In this document: in pieces, positions 26,757 through 35,990 of the stretch
Layout of the letters: every line of letters starts with the position of its first letter
Position numbering within the stretch: the stretch's first letter is position 1
Origin: an uncultured Prevotellaceae bacterium
GTDB taxonomy: Bacteria > Bacteroidota > Bacteroidia > Bacteroidales > Bacteroidaceae
NCBI GenBank assembly: GCA_937915745.1
Contig: CALGGJ010000130.1
Span: 1-55,606 of the forward strand
Direction of reading: 5' to 3'
DNA: 55,606 bases
Made by a program: the position numbers and the translations under genes
The notes under the pieces: generated by a model
Seen by the model: only the letters and a program-made list of their open reading frames with translations
The model's database searches: none
Told to the model about the DNA's origin: nothing

Positions 26757-27863
26757 TCAATGTATCTCCAAGGTGCAAAAAATGGGGTAATGGTCGCTTT
26801 CTTGCACTGTTTTGTCCACTTTTGCTTGGTATGGAGTGAATTGGTTGCTTACCAGTATGTGGTCTATTCTGAAGTACATGGCGCTTTGGTTGTATGACCA
26901 TCCGGGTCCGTTGCCTGAGAGTGTGTAGGCATCGTTGAGGTGTTTTGTGAGTGTGTGGTGTACGTATGATACGGGTGAGTCGTTGAAGTCGCCGCACACG
27001 ATGATGTATTGTGTATGTGTGAGCAGTTGTTCTATTTCGTCGGCCAGGAGGTCGGCCTGTTGTGCGCGGCGTGAGTTGGCTTTGGCCAGCTTGCCTTCAA
27101 GCCACCAGAAGCTTTCTTTCATGTCGATTATTTGTTCGTCGGCGGCGGGTTCGTTTATCATGGCCGAGTTTTTTATCATTTGCTTGTACATGAGTTTGTC
27201 GGCGGCGTCGAGTTGGTATGATTCGAGGTGGTTGTTGATGACGGTCATGGTGTCGGCATCGACCAGGAGTTCATACACGCAGCTTGAAGCTGTCGGGGTG
27301 GGGTATTTTATGGTTCGTGAGGATAGTATCGGGTAGCGCGAGAGTATGGCGTCTTGCGGCTTGTGTTCGTCGTTAATCATGATGTATGGATAGACTTCGT
27401 CGAGGCGTTTGCGTACATAGTTGCGGTTTAGTGTGCTGACCTCTTGCAGGCATACTATGTCGGCTCCCGATTGTGCTATGTATTCTACTACTTGTGTGTT
27501 GTCTTCGTTTAGGTTTGTGCCTCCGAATGAGAGTACGTTGTATGAGAGTATTTTCAGTGTGCGTCCGGTGGGTTCGTGTTGGAATGGGTTGATTGGGCAG
27601 TAGTCGCGTATGCTGTTCCAGCATGCAGCGATGCCCAGGATGCTGATGATGGTGTATTTCCATTTGAAGATGAGCCACAGCAGTGCGAACAGCAGTGTGG
27701 CGGCTATACATGCCGGGAGCATCATGCCCAGGTATGACCAGTTGGGATATTTTGTCGGGCTGAGGTATATTGAGTATGAGCATACCACCATGGCCAGCAC
27801 TGCGATGATGTTGATGATGGCGAGTGTGATGGTTATTATGTTGCGGAATATCTTCATGGTCAT
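26757..27863 (-). CDS. Membrane-anchored endonuclease/exonuclease/phosphatase protein
   Basis: 368 residues. Three N-terminal membrane helices (about 8-32, 42-63, 68-84), then an EEP (DNase I-like) domain: LSYNVLSFGG with Asn, DIVCLQEVSTLN with catalytic Glu, AILSRYPILSS, NNHLESYQ, CGDFNDSPVS with Asp/Asn, and SDHYPIFC with the final Asp-His pair, so all catalytic positions are present. The substrate could be nucleic acid, an inositol phosphate or a phospholipid. Start overlaps the rhomboid stop (ATGA), which supports the first Met. Forms a two-gene unit with the rhomboid protease, a common Bacteroidales pairing. Confidence 0.88.
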   Translation of the reverse strand: MTMKIFRNIITITLAIINIIAVLAMVVCSYSIYLSPTKYPNWSYLGMMLPACIAATLLFALLWLIFKWKYTIISILGIAACWNSIRDYCPINPFQHEPTGRTLKILSYNVLSFGGTNLNEDNTQVVEYIAQSGADIVCLQEVSTLNRNYVRKRLDEVYPYIMINDEHKPQDAILSRYPILSSRTIKYPTPTASSCVYELLVDADTMTVINNHLESYQLDAADKLMYKQMIKNSAMINEPAADEQIIDMKESFWWLEGKLAKANSRRAQQADLLADEIEQLLTHTQYIIVCGDFNDSPVSYVHHTLTKHLNDAYTLSGNGPGWSYNQSAMYFRIDHILVSNQFTPYQAKVDKTVQESDHYPIFCTLEIH

Positions 27864-28666
27864 TTGTTGCTGGCGTCAAACAGTCGTTGTTTTTCGCTTT
27901 CGCTCAGGCTTTCGTATCCGTTGTGGCGTATCTTGTCGAGTATGCGGTCTATTTCTTCGGCATCGGCCTTGTGACGGGCGTTGTATTGCCAGTCGGTGGA
28001 GCGTTCGTTTTTGTTGTAGTGTACCCCCATGTCGGGCTGTGTCGATGTTGTGTGCCATTTGTCCTGGTTGTCGATGTGTTGGCGCCGGCGTTGTGCTGTC
28101 TTCTTCCAGAACATGAGGAGGATGAACCCGGCCAACATGCCTGCAAGGTGTGCGGTATGGGCTGTGAGGTCGTTGACAAACAGTGCTGATGCCAGTTCGA
28201 TGAACACGTATCCGATAATCAGCCATTTGGCTTTGAATGGTATCGGTATTGGGAAGATGAAGATGCGCTCGTTGGGGTAGAGCACTCCGAAGGCCAGGAG
28301 TATGCCATAGACGGCTCCGCTGGCACCTACACAGACGGAGTATGGGTTGATGAATCCGAAGAGCTGTCCCAGTTCCCATGCCAGGGCACCGGCCAGTCCG
28401 CACACAAAATAATAGATGATGAAGCGTGTGGTGCCGAGGGTTGGCTCGATGGTGCGTCCGAACATCCAGAGGGCAAACATGTTGAGCACTATATGCCATA
28501 TATCCTGGTAGCTGTGTACGAACATGTAGGTGACTGGTTGCCACGGCAGGAAGCCGGGCGACAACACATAGTGCAGGCCGAACAGCCCCGACACATTTAT
28601 CACAAATCCTATCACATATACTGCAAAGTTGGCTATCAGCAGCCATTTCACGGCTTTCGACATCAT
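27860..28666 (-). CDS. Rhomboid family intramembrane serine protease
   Basis: 268 residues, six membrane helices. Catalytic Ser116 in GASGAVYG and His173 in TAHLAGMLAG; WxxR-type loop region represented by HIVLNMFALWMFGRTIEPTLG. The C-terminal ~75 residues are polar and end with DRILDKIRHNGYESLSESEKQRLF, the small domain commonly found on Bacteroidota rhomboids. It cleaves membrane proteins within the bilayer. Promoter at 28756-28785; overlaps the next gene by 4 bp. Confidence 0.93.
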   Translation of the reverse strand: MMSKAVKWLLIANFAVYVIGFVINVSGLFGLHYVLSPGFLPWQPVTYMFVHSYQDIWHIVLNMFALWMFGRTIEPTLGTTRFIIYYFVCGLAGALAWELGQLFGFINPYSVCVGASGAVYGILLAFGVLYPNERIFIFPIPIPFKAKWLIIGYVFIELASALFVNDLTAHTAHLAGMLAGFILLMFWKKTAQRRRQHIDNQDKWHTTSTQPDMGVHYNKNERSTDWQYNARHKADAEEIDRILDKIRHNGYESLSESEKQRLFDASNK

Positions 28667-28755
28667 TTCGTCTCTGTTTTTTTCTATTATGGTTTCCGTT
28701 TGTTTTTCATTTCATTCTGCCGGCGAACGGCTTGCCTTTTCGGCATAATGGGGTG

Positions 28756-28785
28756 CAAAGTTACGAAAAAATTGTGAACTTCCAA
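28756..28785 (-). promoter_or_regulatory. Promoter of the rhomboid-EEP unit
   Basis: Minus strand TTGG (28782-28785) and TAACTTTG (28756-28763), with 18-19 bp between. Confidence 0.7.
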
Positions 28786-28954
28786 CTATTTGTCGATAAT
28801 AATGGGGTGTATCGCTGTAAATAATGACGATTACACGGCATAAAACGTCACCCGCCGTGTCAACCCGTGCTGTCACCAGAGGTGAACCCTTGTGCGGTGT
28901 GGTCGGCACACATCGGCACGATGCCCGTCCACATCCATATCCCTGCACTTCTGT

Positions 28955-29032
28955 GAGTGCATACTCGCAGGGCCGAGACTGCGCACTCACAGGGCCGAGA
29001 CCGCGCACTCGCAAGGCCGAGACTGCGCACTC
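28955..29032. repeat. 22-bp period array R4 (4 cores)
   Basis: Cores at 28955, 28977, 28999 and 29021: GAGTGCATACTC, GACTGCGCACTC, GACCGCGCACTC, GACTGCGCACTC; linkers GCAGGGCCGA, ACAGGGCCGA and GCAAGGCCGA. Lies between the divergent rhomboid and pruA genes; the pruA -7 box is 158 bp further on. Confidence 0.9.
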
Positions 29033-29189
29033 GCAGACACCACCCAACCCCTCATGCTACGACCACCAGGCAATGTGCCTGCGACCGCCGATGGCATTTA
29101 CCATTTGTAGAATAACGAGCAGAATAACTGTTTTTACATACAAATGTCAAAAAAAACGTCAGTCGTGCGGTGTTTTCAATGATTTTTCA

Positions 29190-29197
29190 TATCTTTG
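29190..29197 (+). promoter_or_regulatory. -7 box of the pruA promoter
   Basis: TATCTTTG, 95 bp before the pruA start. The -33 position reads TGCGG, a poor match, which suggests an activator-dependent or weak promoter. Confidence 0.55.
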
Positions 29198-29291
29198 TGG
29201 CAGAAAACGGCGACACGGGCAGTCAATGGCCCTGCGTTCGTTGCCCGGCCTACAAATACAGGAAAACAGACATTATTTATATTAACTAAGT

Positions 29292-30917
29292 ATGAAGAAT
29301 TCAATCGTTACATTTCCGGTTCCGCAGAACGAGCCGGTAAAAGCTTACCTGAAGGGAAGCCCAGAACGCATCGCGCTCGATGCAGAGTTGAAACGTCAGC
29401 ACGAAACCGTGGTTGACATCCCAATCATCATAGGCGGCAAGGAAATCCGCACAGGCAACATAGCCGAAATCGTGTGTCCACACGACCACAAGCACGTACT
29501 GGCACGCTACCACAAAGCCGGTGAAAAAGAAATCAAGCAGGCCATCGACGCAGCCATGGCAGCCCACAGACAATGGGCCTCGACCGACTGGACCACCCGT
29601 GCTGCCATCGTGATGAAATGTGCCGAACTGCTGGCCACCAAGTACCGCCCAATCCTCAACGCAGCGACAATGCTCGGCCAAAGCAAAAACATCTATCAGG
29701 CAGAAATCGACTCGGCCTGCGAAACCATCGACTTCTTCCGCTACAACGTACACTACGCATCCAAGCTCTACGGCATACAGCCAAAAGACGGAAGCGGCAA
29801 CATCAACAACACCGAATACCGGCCACTCGAAGGATTCGTGCTTGCAGTGACACCGTTCAACTTCTCGTCGATAGCATGCAACCTCAACATGACACCCGTA
29901 CTGCTGGGCAACACCACCATCTGGAAACCATCATCAACCGCAATACTGTCAAACTACTACCTCATGCAACTCTTCAAAGAAGCCGGAGTACCCGACGGAG
30001 TAGTCAACTTCGTACCAAGCCGCGGCAGCGAGATAGGCAAAATATGCTGCGCCAGCAAACACCTGGCAGGCATACACTTCACCGGCTCAACCAGCACATT
30101 CCAGACACTCTGGCGCTCAGTAGGCGAAAACATTGCCAACTACGTGAGCTACCCACGACTCGTAGGCGAGACAGGAGGCAAAGACTACATCTTCGTACAC
30201 CCGTCAGCCAACATCGACGCCGTGGCACACGCTGCATTTACCGGAGCATACGAATATCAAGGACAGAAATGCTCAGCCGCAAGCCGCATGTACATACCAA
30301 AGAGCCTGTGGCCGGCCGTACTCGAGAAAATGAAGAAATTCGCAAGCGAAGTAAAGATGGGCGACGTGATGGATGCCGACAACTACATCAACGCCGTAAT
30401 CGACGAAGCATCATTCGACAACATCGCATCACACATCGAATACGCCAAACAATCGAAAGACGCCAAGATTGTCATGGGAGGCAACTGCGACAAGACAATA
30501 GGATACTTCATCGAACCGACAATAATAGAAACCACCGACCCACACTTCAAGTCGATGGAAGAAGAAATATTCGGACCGGTACTCACCGTCTATCCATACG
30601 ACGACGACAAGGTTGACGAAGCAGTAGCACTCTGCGACACCACATCGCCTTACGGACTAACCGGTTCCGTATTCGGACAAGACCGGATAGCAGTAGAAAA
30701 GATTGCCGACGCACTATGCTACACAGCCGGAAACTTCTACATCAACGACCGCCCGACAGGAGCTGTCGTAGGAATGCAACCATTCGGAGGAAGCCGCGCA
30801 TCAGGTACCAACGACAAAGCCGGAGGCGAGTTCAACCTCATCAGATGGGTCCTCCCACGAGTAATCAAGGAAACACTCGTCAGCCCTACCGACTACAGAT
30901 ACACCTACATGAAGTAA
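29292..30917 (+). CDS. pruA: 1-Pyrroline-5-carboxylate dehydrogenase
   Basis: 541 residues, aldehyde dehydrogenase superfamily. Catalytic Cys327 in GQKCSAASR, general base Glu293 in GETGGKD, NAD site NTTIWKPSS and FTGSTSTFQTLW, C-terminal FYINDRPTGAVVGMQPFGGSRASGTNDKAGG, the PruA hallmark. It oxidises glutamate semialdehyde (P5C) to glutamate, the last step of proline breakdown. No proline dehydrogenase domain is attached (not PutA), so another enzyme must make P5C; the fused flavoprotein at 32655 is a candidate. Followed by a 13-bp stem hairpin. Confidence 0.95.
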   Translation: MKNSIVTFPVPQNEPVKAYLKGSPERIALDAELKRQHETVVDIPIIIGGKEIRTGNIAEIVCPHDHKHVLARYHKAGEKEIKQAIDAAMAAHRQWASTDWTTRAAIVMKCAELLATKYRPILNAATMLGQSKNIYQAEIDSACETIDFFRYNVHYASKLYGIQPKDGSGNINNTEYRPLEGFVLAVTPFNFSSIACNLNMTPVLLGNTTIWKPSSTAILSNYYLMQLFKEAGVPDGVVNFVPSRGSEIGKICCASKHLAGIHFTGSTSTFQTLWRSVGENIANYVSYPRLVGETGGKDYIFVHPSANIDAVAHAAFTGAYEYQGQKCSAASRMYIPKSLWPAVLEKMKKFASEVKMGDVMDADNYINAVIDEASFDNIASHIEYAKQSKDAKIVMGGNCDKTIGYFIEPTIIETTDPHFKSMEEEIFGPVLTVYPYDDDKVDEAVALCDTTSPYGLTGSVFGQDRIAVEKIADALCYTAGNFYINDRPTGAVVGMQPFGGSRASGTNDKAGGEFNLIRWVLPRVIKETLVSPTDYRYTYMK

Positions 30918-30924
30918 CACCAAC

Positions 30925-30970
30925 ACATACACCAGCAAACTCCACACCGGAAGGAGATGCTGGTGTATGT
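30925..30970 (+). terminator. 13-bp stem hairpin after pruA
   Basis: ACATACACCAGCA (30925-30937) pairs perfectly with TGCTGGTGTATGT (30958-30970). Only CTTAAC follows, not a T-run, so it may be a partial terminator or mRNA stabiliser between pruA and the zincin gene, whose ATG is 23 bp beyond. Confidence 0.55.
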
Positions 30971-30992
30971 CTTAACACGACTACAATTAACC

Positions 30993-32576
30993 ATGAACAT
31001 AATACCTAAGACTCTTTTATACACATACGCCATATTGGTCACAACCACAGCCACACTCACGGCACAAAACATACCATCCTACTACACACAGCACACCACA
31101 GCAGCCGGACTCACCATCGCAGCATCCTACCGCTGTCCCGACAGCTGCCTCACACAAGTGTGCAGCCAAGTGGAAGACATAATGAACTCCCTCAAACCCA
31201 ACATACGAAAAGCCATCATCGACCGACACCCACTCATCGTGGCAATGGGACGATACGAAGGCATAACCCAACTCCCCGAATTCAAAAACTACCCGGAAAT
31301 ACAGCCATGGTGGGACATCCACAAACGTGGATGGGGCGCAACACCCGACTTCACGACAATGCTCTGCGCCGAAGAAAACGTCCTGGCATACCAAATAGAC
31401 CCCAACTACGCCGAAGACATACTCGTCAACTCACTCGCAAAGACAATATTCTCACTGGGAGTCAGCACCGTCGTTCCACAAGCAGCACAACAACTCAACA
31501 CCATCTTCAACCAAGCCCGACAAGACGGCAAATGGCACAACACCATAGCCGGAACCAACAGCCTTGAATACTGGGCCGAAGGAGTACAAGACTGGTTCGG
31601 AGCAAACGCCGAAGCACCACTGCCCGACGGACGCCACAACTGGGTAAACACAAGAGAAGATTTGAAAAGATACGACACCCAACTACACGATTTCATCGGA
31701 CAATTCTTCACCTCTGATGCACACTGCACAAGCATGCATCCCACCCAAAACCTATACACCAAAGACGACAAAAAAGCCTATGCACGCATCAACCGCGAGA
31801 AAAAACTGAACATCGACGTGCCACCATGCCAGGTACAACCCGTAACAGCCGAACTGGCCCAACTGCTGCACCTCGACACCAACTTCTACAAAAAACACGT
31901 CAACAGCAACGGAATCCACATACTCTCGTCAGACCAAGTGCCCGACAGTGTACTCAGACAAGCACACAAGACCATCTATTGCATGACCAGCATGTTGCCA
32001 TCCGAGGTACTCGATGCCATGACACGCGTCAACACAAGAGTGGTGGTGATGGGACAAAAAGAGGTAACAATCAACGTACCCGAACACAGCGGAATGTCCC
32101 GCGACCGCAGCCTGAACTGGAACCTGCGGGCCCGCGGACTGGGCGGAACCCTGCGCGAACCCATAACATCGTGCGCCGAAGAAAACATCATGGCCTATCC
32201 GTGGGACAAATATCACGCCGAAGACATACTGATACACGAGTTCTCACACTCAATACACCTCATCGGAATCCTGCAAGTTGACCCTACTATCAACCAGAAA
32301 CTCAAAGATTTACTGGCGAAAGCGCGCGCTGCAGGCAAATGGGACAATACCTATGCCGGAACCGAATATGCAGAGTATTGGGCTGAAGGCGTGCAGGACT
32401 GGTTTAACGTGAACGCAGAAACCCCCAAACCAGATACCAAACACAACCAAGTCAACACCAGGGAAGAACTCAAACGCTACGACCCCGACCTATATGCACT
32501 CATCGCAAAATACTTCCCCGAGACAAACGCACAAATTGGCAAACATAAGAAAGAGAACTATTACAACTACGAATAA
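30993..32576 (+). CDS. Exported tandem-duplicated zincin-like protein
   Basis: 527 residues from the ATG at 30993 (an in-frame ATG 36 bases upstream would spoil the signal peptide MNIIPKTLLYTYAILVTTTA). The protein holds two homologous copies of ~225 residues. Copy 2 has the zinc motif HEFSH (415-419) in AEDILIHEFSHSIHLIG; copy 1 has AEDILVNSLAKTIFSLG at the same place (146-150), so both His ligands are gone. Both copies share CAEEN..AY, YAGT/IAGT..EYWAEGVQDWF and NTREELKRYD (or NTREDLKRYD). So one half is probably an active metallopeptidase and the other a pseudo-enzyme. Family name not known to me. Next to pruA and the fused amine dehydrogenase. Confidence 0.7.
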   Translation: MNIIPKTLLYTYAILVTTTATLTAQNIPSYYTQHTTAAGLTIAASYRCPDSCLTQVCSQVEDIMNSLKPNIRKAIIDRHPLIVAMGRYEGITQLPEFKNYPEIQPWWDIHKRGWGATPDFTTMLCAEENVLAYQIDPNYAEDILVNSLAKTIFSLGVSTVVPQAAQQLNTIFNQARQDGKWHNTIAGTNSLEYWAEGVQDWFGANAEAPLPDGRHNWVNTREDLKRYDTQLHDFIGQFFTSDAHCTSMHPTQNLYTKDDKKAYARINREKKLNIDVPPCQVQPVTAELAQLLHLDTNFYKKHVNSNGIHILSSDQVPDSVLRQAHKTIYCMTSMLPSEVLDAMTRVNTRVVVMGQKEVTINVPEHSGMSRDRSLNWNLRARGLGGTLREPITSCAEENIMAYPWDKYHAEDILIHEFSHSIHLIGILQVDPTINQKLKDLLAKARAAGKWDNTYAGTEYAEYWAEGVQDWFNVNAETPKPDTKHNQVNTREELKRYDPDLYALIAKYFPETNAQIGKHKKENYYNYE

Positions 32577-32586
32577 ACACTTCCAT

Positions 32587-32635
32587 ATGAGTTGAAATCA
32601 GGATACAACGACAGTAAATCCCACCTTCAACTCAT
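32587..32635 (+). other. Hairpin between the zincin and fused dehydrogenase genes
   Basis: ATGAGTTGAA (32587-32596) pairs with TTCAACTCAT (32626-32635). No T-run; ends 19 bp before the next ATG, so it could hold back or protect the downstream mRNA. No TAnnTTTG box is visible between the two genes. Confidence 0.45.
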
Positions 32636-32654
32636 GCCGTAAATCACATTTTCA

Positions 32655-35600
32655 ATGTATCGCATTACAACTCATCCCATTATCGACATCCCCGATGATG
32701 ATGCCGTAGAGTTTCAATTTGAAGGACAAACCATTCGTGGCCAGCGAGGGAAAAGCATAGCAGCTGCCCTGCATCAAGCTGGATTTCCCATTCATAGCCA
32801 CAGCCTCAAGGGGCGTCCGCGCAGTCTGGAGTGTGGAATAGGCAAATGTGGTGCCTGCGAAATGCTGGTTGACGGACAGGTAAGGCGCATCTGTATCACC
32901 AATGTAGATGGTGTGAAGAGCGTGAAAACCATCAACCAAAGCACTGTCACAACCTCATCACGCAGCACCGATACGACCGCACACAGCGACACTCCTGCCA
33001 GACACAGCCGCAATACAGCTGTCGAGCAGCATGTAATGCCATCGGTTTTGCCACACACTACAGTGGCCATCATCGGTGCGGGACCGGCCGGACTGGCTTG
33101 TCGTGAGCAACTACGCAAGCTTGATATAGATAATGTCGTTATCGACAGCAGCTCGCACGTAGGCGGACAATTCAACATGCAGACCCATCAATTCTTCTTT
33201 TTCGAGCAAGAACAGAAGTATGGAGGTATGCGTGGATTTGACATAGCAAAGACTCTTGCCGGCGATGATTGTGGTGGCATCATACTCAATACCACGGTAT
33301 GGGATATTCTCGAGGGTCGCAGGTTGGCTCTGAAAAATATCGTGACAGGCGAGACAAACTATCTCGATGCCGACTTCCTGGTGGTTGCCACGGGTGCAGT
33401 GCCGTTCATGCCTGTTTTTGGGAACGACGACTTGCCCGGAGTATATACTGCTGCGGTGTTTCAGAAGATGATGAATCAGGAACTCACACTGCTTGGCAAG
33501 CGAGTGCTCACCGTCGGTGCAGGCAATATAGGTTATCTCACATCGTATCAAGCTTTCCAGGCCGGAGCCGAGATACGCGCCATCATCGAAGGTATGGATC
33601 ACGAAGGGGGATTCCCGGTGCAGGCCAACCGTGTGCGGCGTCTTGGTATTCCGATTCTTACTTCTCATGTGTTGCTGAAGGCTATACCCAATGCCGATTG
33701 TACAGGTATCACGGGTGCGGTGGTTGCACGGTGCGAAAATTTCCGTCCGATTCCCGGTACCGAGCGTGTTATCGACGATATTGACGTGATAAACATATGT
33801 ACGGGTCTCAATCCCGACAACCAACTGCTTGTCAAAGGCCGTGAGGTGTTTGGACTTCACGCTTATGGTTGTGGCGATGCTGTACGCATAGGCGAGGGTA
33901 CCAGTGCTGTGTTGCGTGGTCGTCAGGCAGCCTATGAGGTGGCACAGGAGTTGGGCATACGGTTTGGTTACGACGATTATCTTGACGTCTCGCGCCAATA
34001 TATCGACTCGCAGCAACGGCCTGTCCGTTTGCTCGACAAGCCAATGCTGCCTTCGGCTGAGCGTCAGAGAGAGCGTCCGTTTGTGCAGATTGACTGCCTT
34101 TACGGCTTTGCGTGCAATCCTTGCACATTCTCATGTGCGCAACATGCCATATCTAAACCATCTACATCGAGTGTGCCTACTGTTGACTACGACCGCTGCA
34201 TCGGTTGTATGCAGTGTGTAAACCGCTGTCCGGGGCTTGCCATCTTTGGTTACGACACCCATCGGCGACAAGTCTTTTTGCCTGTGGAATATCATGTAGA
34301 TGAGGGTCAGCGTGTAAGTCTGGTTGACAACGACGGGCATGGTTTGACTACCGGAACCATTATTCGTGTGATGTTGAAGCCTAACAAGACTAATATAGTG
34401 AGGGTAGCCGTCGATGGTGATGTTGAGCTTACGACGATAAAAGGGTTGCGTCCTGCCGCTGCAGATGCCGGGCATGTCGGTGGCCGTGTGCCGGCAATAC
34501 ATTCTGCCGAATGCTCGGATGGCGAGTGCTATGTGTGCCATTGTGAGGATATTGATGTCGAAACCCTGCTGGAAGCAGTGGGCGGTCGCAGGTTCATATC
34601 GGTCGATGAGTTGAAACACACCATCCGTATGGGCATGGGTCCGTGCCGTGGCAAGCGATGTGTGGCACGTGCCCGTCAGCTATTGCGCAATCACGGTATT
34701 GAGCTCACAGGCGATTCCACCCCTCGTGCTCCGATGGCCAACCTCGTCACTCTGGGCGATGTGATGCCACGGCAGTCGGTAAGTGCCGCAGGCCGGTCGG
34801 CACTGTCGGCAAGTACCGGTACCACTCATGCGACAGACACACTACACACCTCGGTGCTCATTGCCGGAGGCGGCATGGCAGGCAGTTCGCTGTTCCGCTA
34901 TTTTTCAGAGGAAGGCATGAAACCTCTGCTCATAAACAAGGCCCGAGGCTCGTCGTGGCGCTGTATCGGGGGCGGACGTCCCGCGTTTTCCAACCCCGAC
35001 ATAACCGATATTGCACAGCACAACCGGGAACTATTCATAGCCATACAGTCTGCGTACAACATCGACTTCAAGCCTACACGATATATCAATCTGGTTCACG
35101 ACGAAGCTACCTACAACGCTCTGGACGCGTCGAGGGCCTGGAGCGATGCCTACATGATTGAGCGTAAGGACTTCAGGCGCGTGATTTCGCCACGATGGAA
35201 CACCGCCGATACCACCTACAGCCATGCACTCGTCTCAAACGATTGCTGGCAGGCCACTCCTGGCAAGACCATACGGTATCTGCGCACCGTTGGCGAGGCC
35301 TGTGGCGGACAGGTGTTTGAAGACTGCGAACTCATCAGCATCGAGCGTGAGTCCGGCCATTTCCGTGCAGTGATTTGCCGGCACGACGGTCAGCGCTGCG
35401 ATGTCGTTGCCGACCATTTTGTCAATTCTATGGGATATGGTTCAGAGCGATTTACCGATATGCTTGGCATTGATACACAACTCTATCCAGTAAAACACCA
35501 AGCCTTCATCACCCGACGTATGCCACTCATCGGTGTTGGTGGCGACTCGCTCGACATGATTATCGACCGCCGCCACTACCACGGATTCTCGGCTGTATAT

Positions 35601-35972
35601 GGTCAGCAGTTCCTCCACACAGGACAGATTATCGGTTGCGCCTCGCCCGACTGCGACTCGGCCGAAGCATGGAAGAACCTCAAACTCAACTCGCGGGAGT
35701 TCCTACAGGTGGTAAGCGAGATGTTCTGCCAGTGGATTCCCGACATGGCCGACGTCGGAATACATGCCACATGGGCCGGGTATTACATCGAGCCGCGATA
35801 CATTGTCGATCCGGAGGCTGGTCTGCTCACCGGACTTCGAGGTCACGGATTCATGCTCTCGCAGTATCTTGCCAAACTATATGTCGATAAATACATGGGA
35901 CGCACGGTACCATCGTATATGTCCGACCTCTCCCTTTCGGGCAACGGACTAAGCGAAAACGCATTCAAATAA
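32655..35972 (+). CDS. Fused HcnABC/LhpBEF-type amine dehydrogenase (Fe-S, two flavin domains)
   Basis: 1105 residues, five modules: [2Fe-2S] domain with Cys60, Cys65, Cys68, Cys80 (HcnA-like); FAD/NAD domain with GAGPAG at 141-146 and a second GAGNIG near 287-292 (HcnB-like); a cysteine segment CNPCTFSC (~486) and a 4Fe-4S motif CIGCMQCVNRCPG (~515); BFD-like [2Fe-2S] domain CYVCHCEDIDVETL...GMGPCRGKRC (~624-690); and a D-amino-acid-oxidase-type flavin domain from GGGMAGSS (~738) to the end (HcnC-like). In known systems (hydrogen cyanide synthase, hydroxyproline, octopine and archaeal dye-linked proline dehydrogenases) these are separate subunits. Inferred substrate: an imino acid such as proline, because of pruA and the Xaa-Pro peptidase nearby. 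No GcvT domain, so not a sarcosine oxidase alpha chain. Confidence 0.82.
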   Translation: MYRITTHPIIDIPDDDAVEFQFEGQTIRGQRGKSIAAALHQAGFPIHSHSLKGRPRSLECGIGKCGACEMLVDGQVRRICITNVDGVKSVKTINQSTVTTSSRSTDTTAHSDTPARHSRNTAVEQHVMPSVLPHTTVAIIGAGPAGLACREQLRKLDIDNVVIDSSSHVGGQFNMQTHQFFFFEQEQKYGGMRGFDIAKTLAGDDCGGIILNTTVWDILEGRRLALKNIVTGETNYLDADFLVVATGAVPFMPVFGNDDLPGVYTAAVFQKMMNQELTLLGKRVLTVGAGNIGYLTSYQAFQAGAEIRAIIEGMDHEGGFPVQANRVRRLGIPILTSHVLLKAIPNADCTGITGAVVARCENFRPIPGTERVIDDIDVINICTGLNPDNQLLVKGREVFGLHAYGCGDAVRIGEGTSAVLRGRQAAYEVAQELGIRFGYDDYLDVSRQYIDSQQRPVRLLDKPMLPSAERQRERPFVQIDCLYGFACNPCTFSCAQHAISKPSTSSVPTVDYDRCIGCMQCVNRCPGLAIFGYDTHRRQVFLPVEYHVDEGQRVSLVDNDGHGLTTGTIIRVMLKPNKTNIVRVAVDGDVELTTIKGLRPAAADAGHVGGRVPAIHSAECSDGECYVCHCEDIDVETLLEAVGGRRFISVDELKHTIRMGMGPCRGKRCVARARQLLRNHGIELTGDSTPRAPMANLVTLGDVMPRQSVSAAGRSALSASTGTTHATDTLHTSVLIAGGGMAGSSLFRYFSEEGMKPLLINKARGSSWRCIGGGRPAFSNPDITDIAQHNRELFIAIQSAYNIDFKPTRYINLVHDEATYNALDASRAWSDAYMIERKDFRRVISPRWNTADTTYSHALVSNDCWQATPGKTIRYLRTVGEACGGQVFEDCELISIERESGHFRAVICRHDGQRCDVVADHFVNSMGYGSERFTDMLGIDTQLYPVKHQAFITRRMPLIGVGGDSLDMIIDRRHYHGFSAVYGQQFLHTGQIIGCASPDCDSAEAWKNLKLNSREFLQVVSEMFCQWIPDMADVGIHATWAGYYIEPRYIVDPEAGLLTGLRGHGFMLSQYLAKLYVDKYMGRTVPSYMSDLSLSGNGLSENAFK

Positions 35973-35990
35973 ACACTGACGTGAAAATGC

